Virus record (IMG/VR): IMGVR_UViG_3300037502_001818
Span: 1 to 35,007 of that record
Direction: 5' to 3' (one strand)
DNA length: 35,007 nt
Origin: a virus
Both the position numbers and the translations under genes were made by a program. Below, one piece after another: positions 6,824-14,874 of the stretch (position 1 is the first letter of the stretch; each line of letters opens with the position of its first letter). The notes below the pieces were generated by a model, which saw nothing but the letters and a program-made list of their open reading frames with translations, had not been told where the DNA came from and searched no databases.

Positions 6824-7843
6824 ATGGCCCATCAGGTAACTGAAGCCGCAAGTCGGCCAATGACTATGGCAGACAAGGCGGCGAGTTTTGAGGACGCATT
6901 GTTCGCAGAGGGTGATCCCTTTGCGGACGGCGAGCGCGAGGAGGAAGAGCCCAGCGCGCAGCCGGATGAGGAATTTGACGACGACTTTGCCGATGAGGGC
7001 GAGGAAGAAGTCGAAGGCGAGGAAGACGGTGACGAGGTTGAACAGGCTAAGCCTGCCATCGACCCGCCCGTAAGCCTCAACGCGGAGGAAAAAGAGGTCT
7101 TTGCGCAGCTTCCGGTGGAAGCCCAGCAAGCATGGGCCGCAAGTGAAACCCGCCGCAACGCACAGGTGCAGGAAGCCACCACCAAGGCTAAGGAGGCCCA
7201 GCGCGCAGCCGAGCAGACTGCCGCAGCCGCAGACAGCCAAGCCCAAGCACTGTATCGGGCGCAGTTGGATGAGATTGTCAGGGCGTTTGAGCCGCAGTTG
7301 CCAGACCCTGCCAATTATACCGACATTCGCCAGTATCAGTATGCGAAGGCTCAATACGATTACGCGAAAGCCCAGCACGATACGTTCGCGCAGCAAGTAG
7401 GGTCAATCGGTGTGGAAACGCCAGAGATGAAGGCGGCGCGCATTCAGTCGCGTGATGCTCAGTTGCTGGCTATCCCTGAGGTCGCCAACGAGGAAACTCG
7501 TAACGAATACATCGGCAATGCGTTCGCGCTGGCTGTGGAATTTGGTTACGAGCAGGCAGAGTTGGCAGAGGCCATTGATGCACGTGACCTTAAGTTGCTC
7601 GCCCAAGCAGCCAAGTGGAAGGCTGATAGCGAGGAGCTTGCGCGTATTCGTGCCAAGTCGAGCGAGCGCCGCCGCGATGTTAAGTCGGGGCAGTTCCGTT
7701 CGATGAAGCCCGGTGCGGCTGTCCCCGGTGGGGATACTCGCAATCCGGCCAAGTCGTTTGATCGCGTCAAGCAGAGCAAGACTAACCGTCAGGCTTTCAG
7801 CGATGCATCGGCGGATTGGTTGGAAAAGGGCGGTTACCTGTAA
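6824..7843 (+). CDS. Scaffolding protein
   Basis: 339 aa, directly before the major capsid gene. It has the typical composition: a very acidic N-terminal third (residues about 30-75, runs of Glu and Asp), a long Ala/Gln-rich coiled coil (about 85-150), an alpha-helical centre, and a basic C-terminal tail (RDVKSGQFRSMKPGAA, then FDRVKQSKTNRQAF). A basic end usually contacts the coat protein during prohead assembly. The start is preceded by GAGGAAAGACT. No protease motif is visible, so release of scaffold is presumably without a phage protease encoded here. Confidence 0.85.
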   Translation: MAHQVTEAASRPMTMADKAASFEDALFAEGDPFADGEREEEEPSAQPDEEFDDDFADEGEEEVEGEEDGDEVEQAKPAIDPPVSLNAEEKEVFAQLPVEAQQAWAASETRRNAQVQEATTKAKEAQRAAEQTAAAADSQAQALYRAQLDEIVRAFEPQLPDPANYTDIRQYQYAKAQYDYAKAQHDTFAQQVGSIGVETPEMKAARIQSRDAQLLAIPEVANEETRNEYIGNAFALAVEFGYEQAELAEAIDARDLKLLAQAAKWKADSEELARIRAKSSERRRDVKSGQFRSMKPGAAVPGGDTRNPAKSFDRVKQSKTNRQAFSDASADWLEKGGYL

Positions 7844-7857
7844 GTTTCACCTAATCC

Positions 7858-7893
7858 GCGTCGTGAGACGCTGACCCTCCCACGCCTTCGGGC
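7858..7893 (+). promoter_or_regulatory. Two tetraloop hairpins in major capsid 5' leader
   Basis: GCGTC-GTGA-GACGC (7858-7871) is a 5-bp stem closed by a GNRA tetraloop. GCC-TTCG-GGC (7884-7893) is a short stem with the very stable C(UUCG)G loop. Both lie in the 67 bases between the scaffold stop and the capsid start, followed by TTTTTT and the ATG at 7911. The capsid gene itself has only a weak ribosome site (AAGATGGA). The hairpins may stabilise or cap a processed capsid mRNA. Confidence 0.4.
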
Positions 7894-7910
7894 AAGATGG
7901 ATTTTTTAAC

Positions 7911-8861
7911 ATGGCTGTTCCTTCCCAGACTATCCAGAACGTCGCACGTGTCGGCGTTCGTGAAGACCTTAGCGACCGCATCGGCGAACTGTTTCCGGAC
8001 GATACCCCGTTTCAGCGCGCTATCGGCACCTCGAACGTAAACAACACCTACACCGAATGGCAGACCGACAGCCTTGTCGCTGCCAACCACGACAACAAGA
8101 CCGTTCAGGGTGACGATCTGGCGAACGACAACCGCCCGAACACCACCCGCGTCGGCACTCACACGCAGATTTTCAAGAAGGTGATTGGTTCCTCGACCAC
8201 TGTTGAGTGGACGAACAAGGCCGGTCGCCGTTCGGAGCTCGCGCGTGAAACCATGAAGGCTGGTCGCGAAATCCGCACCGACATGGAGAAGCGTTTCCTT
8301 GGCAACTACGCTTCGGTCGCTGCCACCGCTTCGGTCGCTGGTGAAACCGCTGGCGCGCTTGCGTGGCTTACCTCGAACGTGTCGCGTGGCGTGGGTGGTT
8401 CGTCGGGTGGTTTCTCGGCTGGCATCGTTGGCGCTGCCACCAATGGCACCCAGCGCGCTTACACCGAGCCGCTTCTGAAGACTGTTCTTCAGTCGGCGTG
8501 GACTAACGGCGGCAACCCGTCGATGGTTATCACCAACGGCACCCAGAAGCAGGCTGCTGCTGCGTTCGCCGGTCTGGCTGATGCTCGCCGTGAGGCTGGC
8601 AACGGTCGCCTGACCATCGTGGCTGGTGCTGACATTTACGTGTCGGACTTTGGCGAAATCCAGTTCGTGCCGGATCGCTTCGCTTCGGCCCGTGACGCGC
8701 TGGTGGTTGACCCCGAATACTGGGATGTCGGCATCGGTGATGCGCTCAAGATCATGCCGCTGGCGAAGACCGGCCTTGCCGAGCGCCGCGCCATGTATGC
8801 TGAAGTCGCGCTTCGCTGCCTTAATCAGGCCGCGTCGGGCTGTGTGGCCGATCTCACGTAA
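7911..8861 (+). CDS. Major capsid protein (DUF5309 type)
   Basis: 316 aa. Forms the icosahedral shell. The N-terminus (NVARVGVREDLSDRIGELFP, then DDTPFQRAIG) and WQTDSLVAANHDN, followed by THTQIFKKVIGSSTTVEWTN and ETMKAGREIRTDMEKRFLGN, are characteristic of DUF5309-family coat proteins with an HK97-like fold. Codon choice is markedly biased to C-ending codons (GGC, AAC, ATC, ACC), unlike flanking genes, as expected for the most highly expressed virion gene. It sits between the scaffold and neck genes. Confidence 0.94.
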   Translation: MAVPSQTIQNVARVGVREDLSDRIGELFPDDTPFQRAIGTSNVNNTYTEWQTDSLVAANHDNKTVQGDDLANDNRPNTTRVGTHTQIFKKVIGSSTTVEWTNKAGRRSELARETMKAGREIRTDMEKRFLGNYASVAATASVAGETAGALAWLTSNVSRGVGGSSGGFSAGIVGAATNGTQRAYTEPLLKTVLQSAWTNGGNPSMVITNGTQKQAAAAFAGLADARREAGNGRLTIVAGADIYVSDFGEIQFVPDRFASARDALVVDPEYWDVGIGDALKIMPLAKTGLAERRAMYAEVALRCLNQAASGCVADLT

Positions 8862-8865
8862 ACAT

Positions 8866-8886
8866 CTAATGGCTGAACGCCGTTAG
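8866..8886 (+). terminator. Hairpin after major capsid gene
   Basis: CTAATGGC (8866-8873) pairs with GCCGTTAG (8879-8886) around a TGAAC loop, 8 pairs including one U-G wobble, starting 4 bases after the capsid stop. There is no U-tract downstream, so it may be a 3'-end stabiliser or partial terminator that makes capsid mRNA more abundant than distal genes. It also marks the junction at which the HNH gene is inserted. Confidence 0.4.
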
Positions 8887-8938
8887 TGTATTGACTTTGG
8901 TGCGCCCATGTTCTACCTCTTGCAAAGGAGGTCAGGAC

Positions 8939-9463
8939 ATGGGCAAACCTTTAAGAGACTTAAGTGGGCAGACATTCGGCAAGTTGTCGGTTGTCTCTAG
9001 GGCTGAGAGTGACAAGCACGGCAATGCGCGTTGGCTATGTCGGTGCGAATGCGGGAATGAAAAAGCCGTGGCTGCGCCGCAGCTTGTGAAGGGCAAAACC
9101 AAGTCATGCGGTTGCTCTCAAGGGAAGAAGCCACAAAGTGCTTACGGGGTTAGGCGCGGAACGCGGCTTTATAATGCTTGGAAGAATATGCGCCGCCGAT
9201 GCTTTGAGCAGTCTAACAAAGCCTTTCGCAATTATGGCGCGCGAGGGATAACGGTTTGCGAGCGCTGGGCGGATTTTGAACTATTTGCCGCTGACATGGG
9301 GCATCCGCCAGCCGGAATGTCGCTAGACCGTATTGATAACGACGGCAATTACGAGCCTGCAAATTGTCGGTGGGCAACTAAGTCAGAACAAAACTCTAAC
9401 CAGCGCCACGATTGGAGGCGCGGAGACGGAAACCCAAACTCTAAGAAGAGGCGTTTAGGCTAG
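8939..9463 (+). CDS. Free-standing HNH endonuclease with zinc-ribbon N-terminus
   Basis: 174 aa. The N-terminal domain (LSGQTFGKLSVVSRAESD, then WLCRCECGNEKAV and SCGCSQG) has a CxC...CxC zinc-ribbon pattern. The C-terminal nuclease has RLYNAWKNMRRRCFEQSNKA, NYGARGITVCERWADFELFA and the signature LDRIDNDGNYEPANCRWAT. The start at 8939 has a near-perfect AAAGGAGG 7 bases upstream; the upstream in-frame start at 8891 is ignored. It interrupts the otherwise contiguous head operon after the capsid gene and is a likely homing-type mobile gene. Confidence 0.88.
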   Translation: MGKPLRDLSGQTFGKLSVVSRAESDKHGNARWLCRCECGNEKAVAAPQLVKGKTKSCGCSQGKKPQSAYGVRRGTRLYNAWKNMRRRCFEQSNKAFRNYGARGITVCERWADFELFAADMGHPPAGMSLDRIDNDGNYEPANCRWATKSEQNSNQRHDWRRGDGNPNSKKRRLG

Positions 9464-9524
9464 GAAAGGCGCAATAAGCGTGCTATGTATTCGCTGGGTT
9501 TGACCATTCGAAAGGCTTAATACC

Positions 9525-9728
9525 ATGACCGAACCTAAAAAGCGCGGACGGCCTGCGAAGGCGGTGACGGTTGAAGCCAAGGCTCCCGAACGGATTGGCA
9601 CTCTCAAGGTTAAAGTGCCAAACGCTATTTTTGACGGCGCTGGCGGGTTTCTCCCCGTTGGCGCTATGTTTGACGCTGTAGACGCGGCAACTGCTGACAT
9701 TCTCAAGGCGCGAGGGCTTGTGGAATGA
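9525..9728 (+). CDS. Small structural-region protein with AT-hook-like start
   Basis: 67 aa. Begins MTEPKKRGRPAKAVTVEAKA, whose RGRPAK core resembles an AT-hook, and continues as a small beta-rich domain (GTLKVKVPNAIFDGAGGFLP, then VGAMFDAVDAATADILKARG). Proteins of this type lie between capsid and neck genes in many phages, but the role is unknown. The stop overlaps the next start (ATGA). Confidence 0.65.
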   Translation: MTEPKKRGRPAKAVTVEAKAPERIGTLKVKVPNAIFDGAGGFLPVGAMFDAVDAATADILKARGLVE

Positions 9729-10057
9729 TCCGCGAAGTCATTGATGATGGCTCTTGGAATGGCCTGCGCAAGACGCTGATTAGCGACCCGAACGCGCCTG
9801 ATGATGTGCAAGTGCTTTACGAGGATGTAAGCGGCGGCTCGATTATTGAGGAAAACAAGCGGGCAGAGACGCACAAGATTGACCGGGACGTATGGCACGT
9901 GGGCCACATTCCGGCGAGCGTGGGCATGAAGTGGCTTGTCGAGGAAGGTGTCGATATGTGGAGCACTGACCCTGACATGAAGCGCCGCGTGATGCGCAAG
10001 CTGATGGATAGCGACTATCGCCACCTAGTGCCGGGTATGTCCCGTATCAGCCTTTAG
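9725..10057 (+). CDS. Conserved neck-region protein, 110 aa
   Basis: Coupled to the previous gene by ATGA. The acidic-basic product has a central DRDVWHVGHIPASVGMKWLV and ends with MKRRVMRKLMDSDYRHLVPG, a pattern shared by small proteins placed just upstream of the head-tail adaptor in related podoviruses. No enzymatic motif. It may be a capsid- or neck-associated virion protein. I recognise the type by position more than by fold. Confidence 0.65.
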   Translation: MIREVIDDGSWNGLRKTLISDPNAPDDVQVLYEDVSGGSIIEENKRAETHKIDRDVWHVGHIPASVGMKWLVEEGVDMWSTDPDMKRRVMRKLMDSDYRHLVPGMSRISL

Positions 10058-10066
10058 GGATTAAAC

Positions 10067-10720
10067 ATGACGGCATTTTCGGTTGACAGCACAAGCGCGA
10101 TTATAACGCTCACCGACCTCATTGCGGAAATCCGCGATGAGATGGACGATAGCGGGTATTCGGAAACGAAGATCCTGCGGGCGATTGCGCGGGCCGAGGC
10201 GTATTTCAACCGTGAATTGCGCGTGCCGCAAATGGAGACCGAATTTCAGTTTCCGGTGACTGGGGAGAGCACTGCACTTCCCGTTGACTTCCTGCAAATG
10301 CGGGCGATTTATCAGGAGGGTTCGCCGGACAATCCCATGCGGTCAATGTCGCCCGCAGGCTTGCGTCAATTGTATTTCGGGCAGTCTGGCACGCCTGCCG
10401 CTTATGCGCTGGAAAACCGCCGCCTGATTGTAGCACCTGTCGGCAGCGCGTCGGTGACGATGCTGTATTATGCGGCTATCCCTCCGCTGAATGAAAGCAA
10501 CCCGACGAATTGGCTGCTTGTCGATTATCCCGACATTTACCTGCACCAAGTTCTTGCGATCCTGTTTGCCAAGATTGGCGACGATGGGCGCGCTGCAAGC
10601 AACCTTGGGATTGCGGGGGCGCTTATTGAGCAGGCGAACAAGACGGGGCGCAATGCGCGTTGGGGGGCTGGCCCGCTTAATCCGCTGCTGGTGCGCCAAG
10701 TGCCGGGGGCGCGCATCTAG
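10067..10720 (+). CDS. Head-to-tail adaptor protein
   Basis: 217 aa, similar in length and order to phage adaptor proteins (T7 gp11 and SU10 adaptor type) that bind below the portal ring. The helical start (TDLIAEIRDEMDDSGYSETK, then ILRAIARAEAYFNRELRV) and the following beta segment (TEFQFPVTGESTALPVDFLQ, then MRAIYQ) match this family, as does the PDIYLHQVLAILFAKIGDD helix. It is followed by the nozzle gene, the usual pair. The stop overlaps the next GTG start. Confidence 0.82.
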   Translation: MTAFSVDSTSAIITLTDLIAEIRDEMDDSGYSETKILRAIARAEAYFNRELRVPQMETEFQFPVTGESTALPVDFLQMRAIYQEGSPDNPMRSMSPAGLRQLYFGQSGTPAAYALENRRLIVAPVGSASVTMLYYAAIPPLNESNPTNWLLVDYPDIYLHQVLAILFAKIGDDGRAASNLGIAGALIEQANKTGRNARWGAGPLNPLLVRQVPGARI

Positions 10721-12129
10721 TGCGGGTTCCGTTTGGCCCCTTCCTGCCCGATCAGTTGCCCGTGGGCGCTGACAGGCTCATGGTCGCGGAGAACGTCTTT
10801 CCGGCGGTTGACGGCTATCGCGCCGTAGGTTCTTTTGCGTCTATCAGTAGCGCGCTGCCAGCGGCGTTTCTGGGCGGCGCTAGTTTTATTTCAACTAGCG
10901 GCACGGCCTATCTCTTGGCGGGGACGGCATCGACGCTTTCGCGGCTGTCTGGCGGCACGTGGACTAGCCTTCTGTCTGGGCTGACGATCACGAACCGCTG
11001 GCGCTTTGCGCAGTTTGGCGATGCGGCCATCGCGGTTAATGGCGGGACGACTTACGAGGTTGACCTAAGCGCAGGCACGGCTGCGGCGATTGTCGGCGCG
11101 CCTAGTGCGATAGACGTTGACGTTGTTGGCCCGCACGTTGTCTATGCGCAGCCTAACGGGGATATTCTGCGCGTTCGCTGGAGCGCGTTTGAGGATTACA
11201 CCGGCAACACGCTAGGGACTAATCAAGCGGGCGATCAGCCTATGCTTACCGGCGGCGAGGTGATGGGCATCGCTGGTGGCGAGTTTGGCGTTATCCTGCA
11301 ACGGCAACGTCTGGTGCGTATGTCGCTAACGGGTGACAGCACAGCGCCGTTCCAGTTTGACGAGATCACGCCTAACTTCGGTTGCGCGTCCAAGGGTTCG
11401 ATTGCCAAGGCTGGCCGGACGGTGTTTTGCCTTAGCGACCGTGGTTTTATCGGCATCGACAACGGGCAAAGCGTGCGCCCGATTGGTAACGAGAAATTCG
11501 ATACGTCATTCCGTGAGGCTTTGGGCGAGGACGACTTCGAACGCGTGTGGGCGACGGTTGACCCGCAGCGCACGATTGTTGCGTGGTCAATTCCGGGCGT
11601 GCCGGGGCAGATTTGGGTTTACAACTGGGTGCTTGACCGCGCCTCTGTGCTTAAATTGAACCATGATGCAATTTTTTCGGGGTTTGAGAACAGCCAAACG
11701 CTTGAAGAGGTGTCGGCAGCATATCCTGACATTGACACCATGCCGTTTAGCTTGGACGATCCGCGCTTTCAGGGCGGCGCGCCGAGGCTTTACGTGGTGC
11801 AGAACGGGCAAGTTGGCGTTCTGGCCGGCGCTCCGTTGGTTGCGAAGCTCAAGACAGCGCAATTCCCGCCGTTTGGGGACGATCTGACGCGATTGCGGGC
11901 GGTTTGGCCTGATACCGACGCGGTAACGGGCTTGACGGTCACTGTAGAGGCCTCACAGCGCCGAGGCGACACGCCTAACACGGTGACGGGCAGCAATTTG
12001 CAGGACAGCGGGCGCATTCCGTTGCTTGTGCGCGGCAAGAACATGACCTTGCAGCTTGAGATCAACAGCACCGATTGGACATATGCCAATGCAGTGACGC
12101 TGGAAGCCAGCTCAGGTGGCTTGCGGTGA
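10720..12129 (+). CDS. Tail nozzle / DNA stabilisation protein
   Basis: 469 aa, GTG start overlapping the adaptor stop (TAGTG). The composition is almost entirely beta, with recurrent propeller-like strands (YLLAGTASTLSRLSGGTWTS, RWRFAQFGDAAIAVNGGTTY, FGVILQRQRLVRMSLTGD, then GFIGIDNGQSVRPIGNEKFD). This is typical of P22 gp10 and T7 gp12-like nozzle proteins that extend the tail tube and hold packaged DNA. Gene order adaptor-nozzle supports it. It probably also anchors the fibres encoded next. Confidence 0.85.
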   Translation: MRVPFGPFLPDQLPVGADRLMVAENVFPAVDGYRAVGSFASISSALPAAFLGGASFISTSGTAYLLAGTASTLSRLSGGTWTSLLSGLTITNRWRFAQFGDAAIAVNGGTTYEVDLSAGTAAAIVGAPSAIDVDVVGPHVVYAQPNGDILRVRWSAFEDYTGNTLGTNQAGDQPMLTGGEVMGIAGGEFGVILQRQRLVRMSLTGDSTAPFQFDEITPNFGCASKGSIAKAGRTVFCLSDRGFIGIDNGQSVRPIGNEKFDTSFREALGEDDFERVWATVDPQRTIVAWSIPGVPGQIWVYNWVLDRASVLKLNHDAIFSGFENSQTLEEVSAAYPDIDTMPFSLDDPRFQGGAPRLYVVQNGQVGVLAGAPLVAKLKTAQFPPFGDDLTRLRAVWPDTDAVTGLTVTVEASQRRGDTPNTVTGSNLQDSGRIPLLVRGKNMTLQLEINSTDWTYANAVTLEASSGGLR

Positions 12130-13358
12130 AGCGCCTTTTGCCAGAAAGCGATAGCCGTGGTGACTGGCCGCGCCTGACTGCGCAGATTGTCAATCGCTTG
12201 GCCAAGGATGCGCCCGGGGATGGCCTTGTGTTCGTCAACAGCCCAAGCGACCTTCCGCCTGCCGATTCTGGCGTGCGCACGCTGCTTGATAACACGGCAT
12301 ATTACTTCACCACTACGGTTGACCTGCAAGGCGACAGGCTGGTTGCGGGGGCTAATACCGTTATTCTCGGATCGTCGTCTGAAAACTGCCGCATCAAGTC
12401 AACGGGGCTTACGGGATCGGCCCTAGTCACTTCGGAGTGGTCTCTGCCAATGCGCGGGATTACGCTGGAGGCGGATGTTGCGCTTGACCTAGACGCTACG
12501 GCTAATGCCAATCAGGCGCTGGACTGGTTCGGCGTAAACTTCACCGATTGCGCCACGGTTGGCACGATTGCGAGTTACGGCAACGTCATTTGGACTGACT
12601 GCGCTTTGCTCAATAGCGCGGGCCTGACGTTTGACGGCACCATCGGAACGGTTGGGTTCAATAGCTGCATCTTCGACGGGCGGACTGGCGCAACGACAAT
12701 CACGCTTCCCGCTACACTGACAATCACGCGGCGGTTCCGCGCAATCTATTCGGCCTTTGTCTCCTTGTCCGGCGAGACGGCGATCAATGCCAGCACCAGC
12801 GCGACCATTCCCGTTGAAGGGTATATTCTCGACACGGTGAACTTCAGCGGCGGAGGCACTTACACTAGCGGCATTTTGTCAAACGACAACAAGGCGCTTT
12901 GGATTAATTGTCGAGGGATTACCAATTCCGACAGCGTGGCGACAATGTATATGCAGAGTAACGCCACTGCCACTACAATCGGGGCGACTGGCACGCCTGT
13001 TAAAGTCGCAGGAACCACGACAGCGGGGGCGAATAACCAGCGGTTCAGCCATTCTAGCAATCGCTTGACCTATGACGGCGCACGTGACCGTGACTTTTTC
13101 GTGATTGGCACTGGTTCGCTAACCAATGGCACAGCCAACAATGAATATGGCTTGTATATCTACAAGAACGGCAGCGCCATTGTCGAGAGTGAACAGTATT
13201 TGACTGCCAACGCGTCTGGGCGAGTTGAAAACTTCACCATTCAATCGATTGTGCCTTTGTCCGAAACCGACTATATAGAAGTTTGGATAGAGAATATCAC
13301 CGCAGCTAACAGCGCGACAATTTCGTTTTTAAATGTTATAGCAACGCCGGTTACCTAG
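12126..13358 (+). CDS. Tail fibre/spike with TNF-like C-terminal domain
   Basis: 410 aa from a GTG overlapping the nozzle stop (GTGA). The N-terminus (KRLLPESDSRGDWPRLTAQI, then VNRLAKDAPGD) resembles virion-attachment segments. The middle is a repetitive beta region rich in Asn, Thr, Ser and Gly, likely a beta-helix. The C-terminal 105 residues (RFSHSSNRLTYDGARDRDFF, then EYGLYIYKNGSAIVESEQYL and DYIEVWIENITAANSATISF) look like a trimeric TNF/C1q-like jelly-roll. This arrangement fits a receptor-binding protein. The specific receptor cannot be inferred. Confidence 0.78.
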   Translation: MKRLLPESDSRGDWPRLTAQIVNRLAKDAPGDGLVFVNSPSDLPPADSGVRTLLDNTAYYFTTTVDLQGDRLVAGANTVILGSSSENCRIKSTGLTGSALVTSEWSLPMRGITLEADVALDLDATANANQALDWFGVNFTDCATVGTIASYGNVIWTDCALLNSAGLTFDGTIGTVGFNSCIFDGRTGATTITLPATLTITRRFRAIYSAFVSLSGETAINASTSATIPVEGYILDTVNFSGGGTYTSGILSNDNKALWINCRGITNSDSVATMYMQSNATATTIGATGTPVKVAGTTTAGANNQRFSHSSNRLTYDGARDRDFFVIGTGSLTNGTANNEYGLYIYKNGSAIVESEQYLTANASGRVENFTIQSIVPLSETDYIEVWIENITAANSATISFLNVIATPVT

Positions 13359-13368
13359 GGGTTTTGAT

Positions 13369-13656
13369 ATGGCTACGATGTATGTTTCCTATCTTGGCGG
13401 CGCGCACCTTGGGGTTGCAAGGGAGCCTATTTCTACGGTGACGATTACGACCAGCGGCTCCACGGCCAAGACTGAGGCTGCTGCCCCTAGCGATGTTGCT
13501 ATCGTGGTGATATTTTCGGATGCTGCGCACTACGTCAATGTCGGCCCGCACGATACGGTGACTGCGGCGGCAAGCAGCGGGATGTATGTTCCTGCGGGCT
13601 GCACGCGTGAGATTGCAATCAACCCCGGCGATGGGGTTGCGGCGATTACGGTCTGA
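13369..13656 (+). CDS. Small virion-region protein, 95 aa
   Basis: A beta-rich, nearly charge-free product (MATMYVSYLGGAHLGVAREP, then FSDAAHYVNVGPHDTVTAAA) typical of small decoration- or tail-associated proteins encoded near podovirus fibres. AGGGG lies before the ATG. The stop shares a base with the next start (TGATG). No firm role. Confidence 0.65.
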   Translation: MATMYVSYLGGAHLGVAREPISTVTITTSGSTAKTEAAAPSDVAIVVIFSDAAHYVNVGPHDTVTAAASSGMYVPAGCTREIAINPGDGVAAITV

Positions 13657-14066
13657 TGAAGGTCAAGCAACAGCGTCTCATAAGCCCGCAAGCAAAGGCG
13701 GCACTTATGCGGGCGCTGCCGACTGCCAACTTCGGTTGGGACTACATTGAAAGCATCATGCGCGGTGAGCAGCCGGATGCGCGCATGGGAACGGTTTGGA
13801 ACGTGGGCAATCTTTGCTGGGTGTTCACTATTGTAAACCTAGACGATGAAATAGAAGTATTGCTGGCAGGTGGAAGAAAAGCACGCGAATGTGTTGCACC
13901 TTGGCTGCAAGCTATGCTACAAGAGCCTGCCCACCGAGCCATGACGATCCGTGTTGACGGTCGTAAAGGCTGGAGCAGACTGCTACCCAATTTTGAACGT
14001 CGAGATGACGTGCTTTATTTGAAGGTGCCGGATGGGCAAGAAACGCACAAGAACTACTCAGACTAA
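13656..14066 (+). CDS. Conserved virion-module protein, GNAT-like C-terminal motif
   Basis: 136 aa. Helical N-terminus, then a beta region (WNVGNLCWVFTIVNLDDEIE, VLLAGGRKARECVAPWLQAM) and a C-terminal AMTIRVDGRKGWSRLLPNFE with RRDDVLYLKV. Comparable sequences at the border of fibre and ejection modules are often annotated as GNAT-fold proteins; the acetyl-CoA loop is not clearly preserved, so enzymatic activity is doubtful. It overlaps the next gene by 35 bases. Confidence 0.65.
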   Translation: MKVKQQRLISPQAKAALMRALPTANFGWDYIESIMRGEQPDARMGTVWNVGNLCWVFTIVNLDDEIEVLLAGGRKARECVAPWLQAMLQEPAHRAMTIRVDGRKGWSRLLPNFERRDDVLYLKVPDGQETHKNYSD

Positions 14067-14874
14067 CCGCCCGATCTACTCGCAGGAGATTACGGGCGCT
14101 GCGCAGGGTATCACGAACGCGTATAACGCTTCGCAGCCCGCAATTAACCAGCTTACGAGCAACCTTGGCGCTGTGTCGAATGAGGCGCTGCAAGGCATGA
14201 CGGGCGCGAATAACCCGCTGCTTAATGCTAATACGTTCGTCAATGAGCAGTTGACTGGCGATCTGCAAAACAACCCGTATCTGCAACAGCAGATTGACAT
14301 GACGAACGAGAGTGTTCGCAATCAGGCTCAGGCGGCATTGGGGAGGCGCGGGCTTACGGGCGGTTCGGATTACTCCAACCTGATTGCGCGGGCGCTGGCG
14401 CAAAATGAAACCGGCTTGCGTTATACCGATTACAACAACGCGCTTAATCGCCGCTTTCAGGCTGCGGGCATGGCGGGCCAGAACCTTGGGCAGGCTGCGC
14501 AGTTGGGTCAGGCCGGTGCCATGCTGCCGCTTCAGGCTGCGGCGCTGCAAGGCGCGGGCGTTGGCGGGCTGCTTGGGCAGTATCAGGATGTGCGCGGCAC
14601 CCAGACGCAATCGGGTGGCTTGCTGGGTAATCTGTTGCAGATTGGCGGGCAATTGGGTTCGGCAGCCATCATGGCTTGCGATGAGCGACTGAAGGAAAAT
14701 GTGCAGCGCGTGGGCGAAACCCCTGCGGGCGTTCCGCTTTACCGCTTTGACTATATCGGCGGCGCACGTGATGTAGTTGGCCCGATGGCGCAGGAGGTGG
14801 CAATCCTTCAGCCTGACGCGCTTGGGCCGGTGCTTGACGGTTACATGACCGTTGACATGGGAGTGCTGCGCTAA
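14032..14874 (+). CDS. Ejection/internal virion protein with S74-like C-terminus
   Basis: 280 aa. Residues 1-215 are Gln/Asn/Ala/Gly-rich and helical (QEITGAAQGITNAYNASQPA, then RALAQNETGLRYTDYNNALN), like small DNA-ejection proteins of podoviruses. The last 65 residues (ACDERLKENVQRVGETPAGV, then PLYRFDYIGG and GPMAQEVAILQPDAL) match the intramolecular chaperone motif of peptidase family S74, normally found at the end of tail spikes. The Ser needed for self-cleavage would lie near SAAIMACDERLK; whether cleavage occurs is unknown. Confidence 0.78.
   Translation: MGKKRTRTTQTNRPIYSQEITGAAQGITNAYNASQPAINQLTSNLGAVSNEALQGMTGANNPLLNANTFVNEQLTGDLQNNPYLQQQIDMTNESVRNQAQAALGRRGLTGGSDYSNLIARALAQNETGLRYTDYNNALNRRFQAAGMAGQNLGQAAQLGQAGAMLPLQAAALQGAGVGGLLGQYQDVRGTQTQSGGLLGNLLQIGGQLGSAAIMACDERLKENVQRVGETPAGVPLYRFDYIGGARDVVGPMAQEVAILQPDALGPVLDGYMTVDMGVLR

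Noticed and set aside
6790-6824. Possible promoter before the scaffold gene (TTTACT, 19 bases, TATATG)
   Set aside because: Matches are weak and the spacing is poor; the region is 33 bases and mainly holds the ribosome site.
7883-7906. Rho-independent terminator before the capsid gene (GC hairpin and T6)
   Set aside because: The hairpin has three base pairs and the T-run is 8 bases away; termination here would silence the capsid gene.
8891-8920. TTGACT before the HNH gene at 8939 as a promoter
   Set aside because: The -35 is good, but the base run 17 bases downstream (TACCTC) is not a convincing -10.
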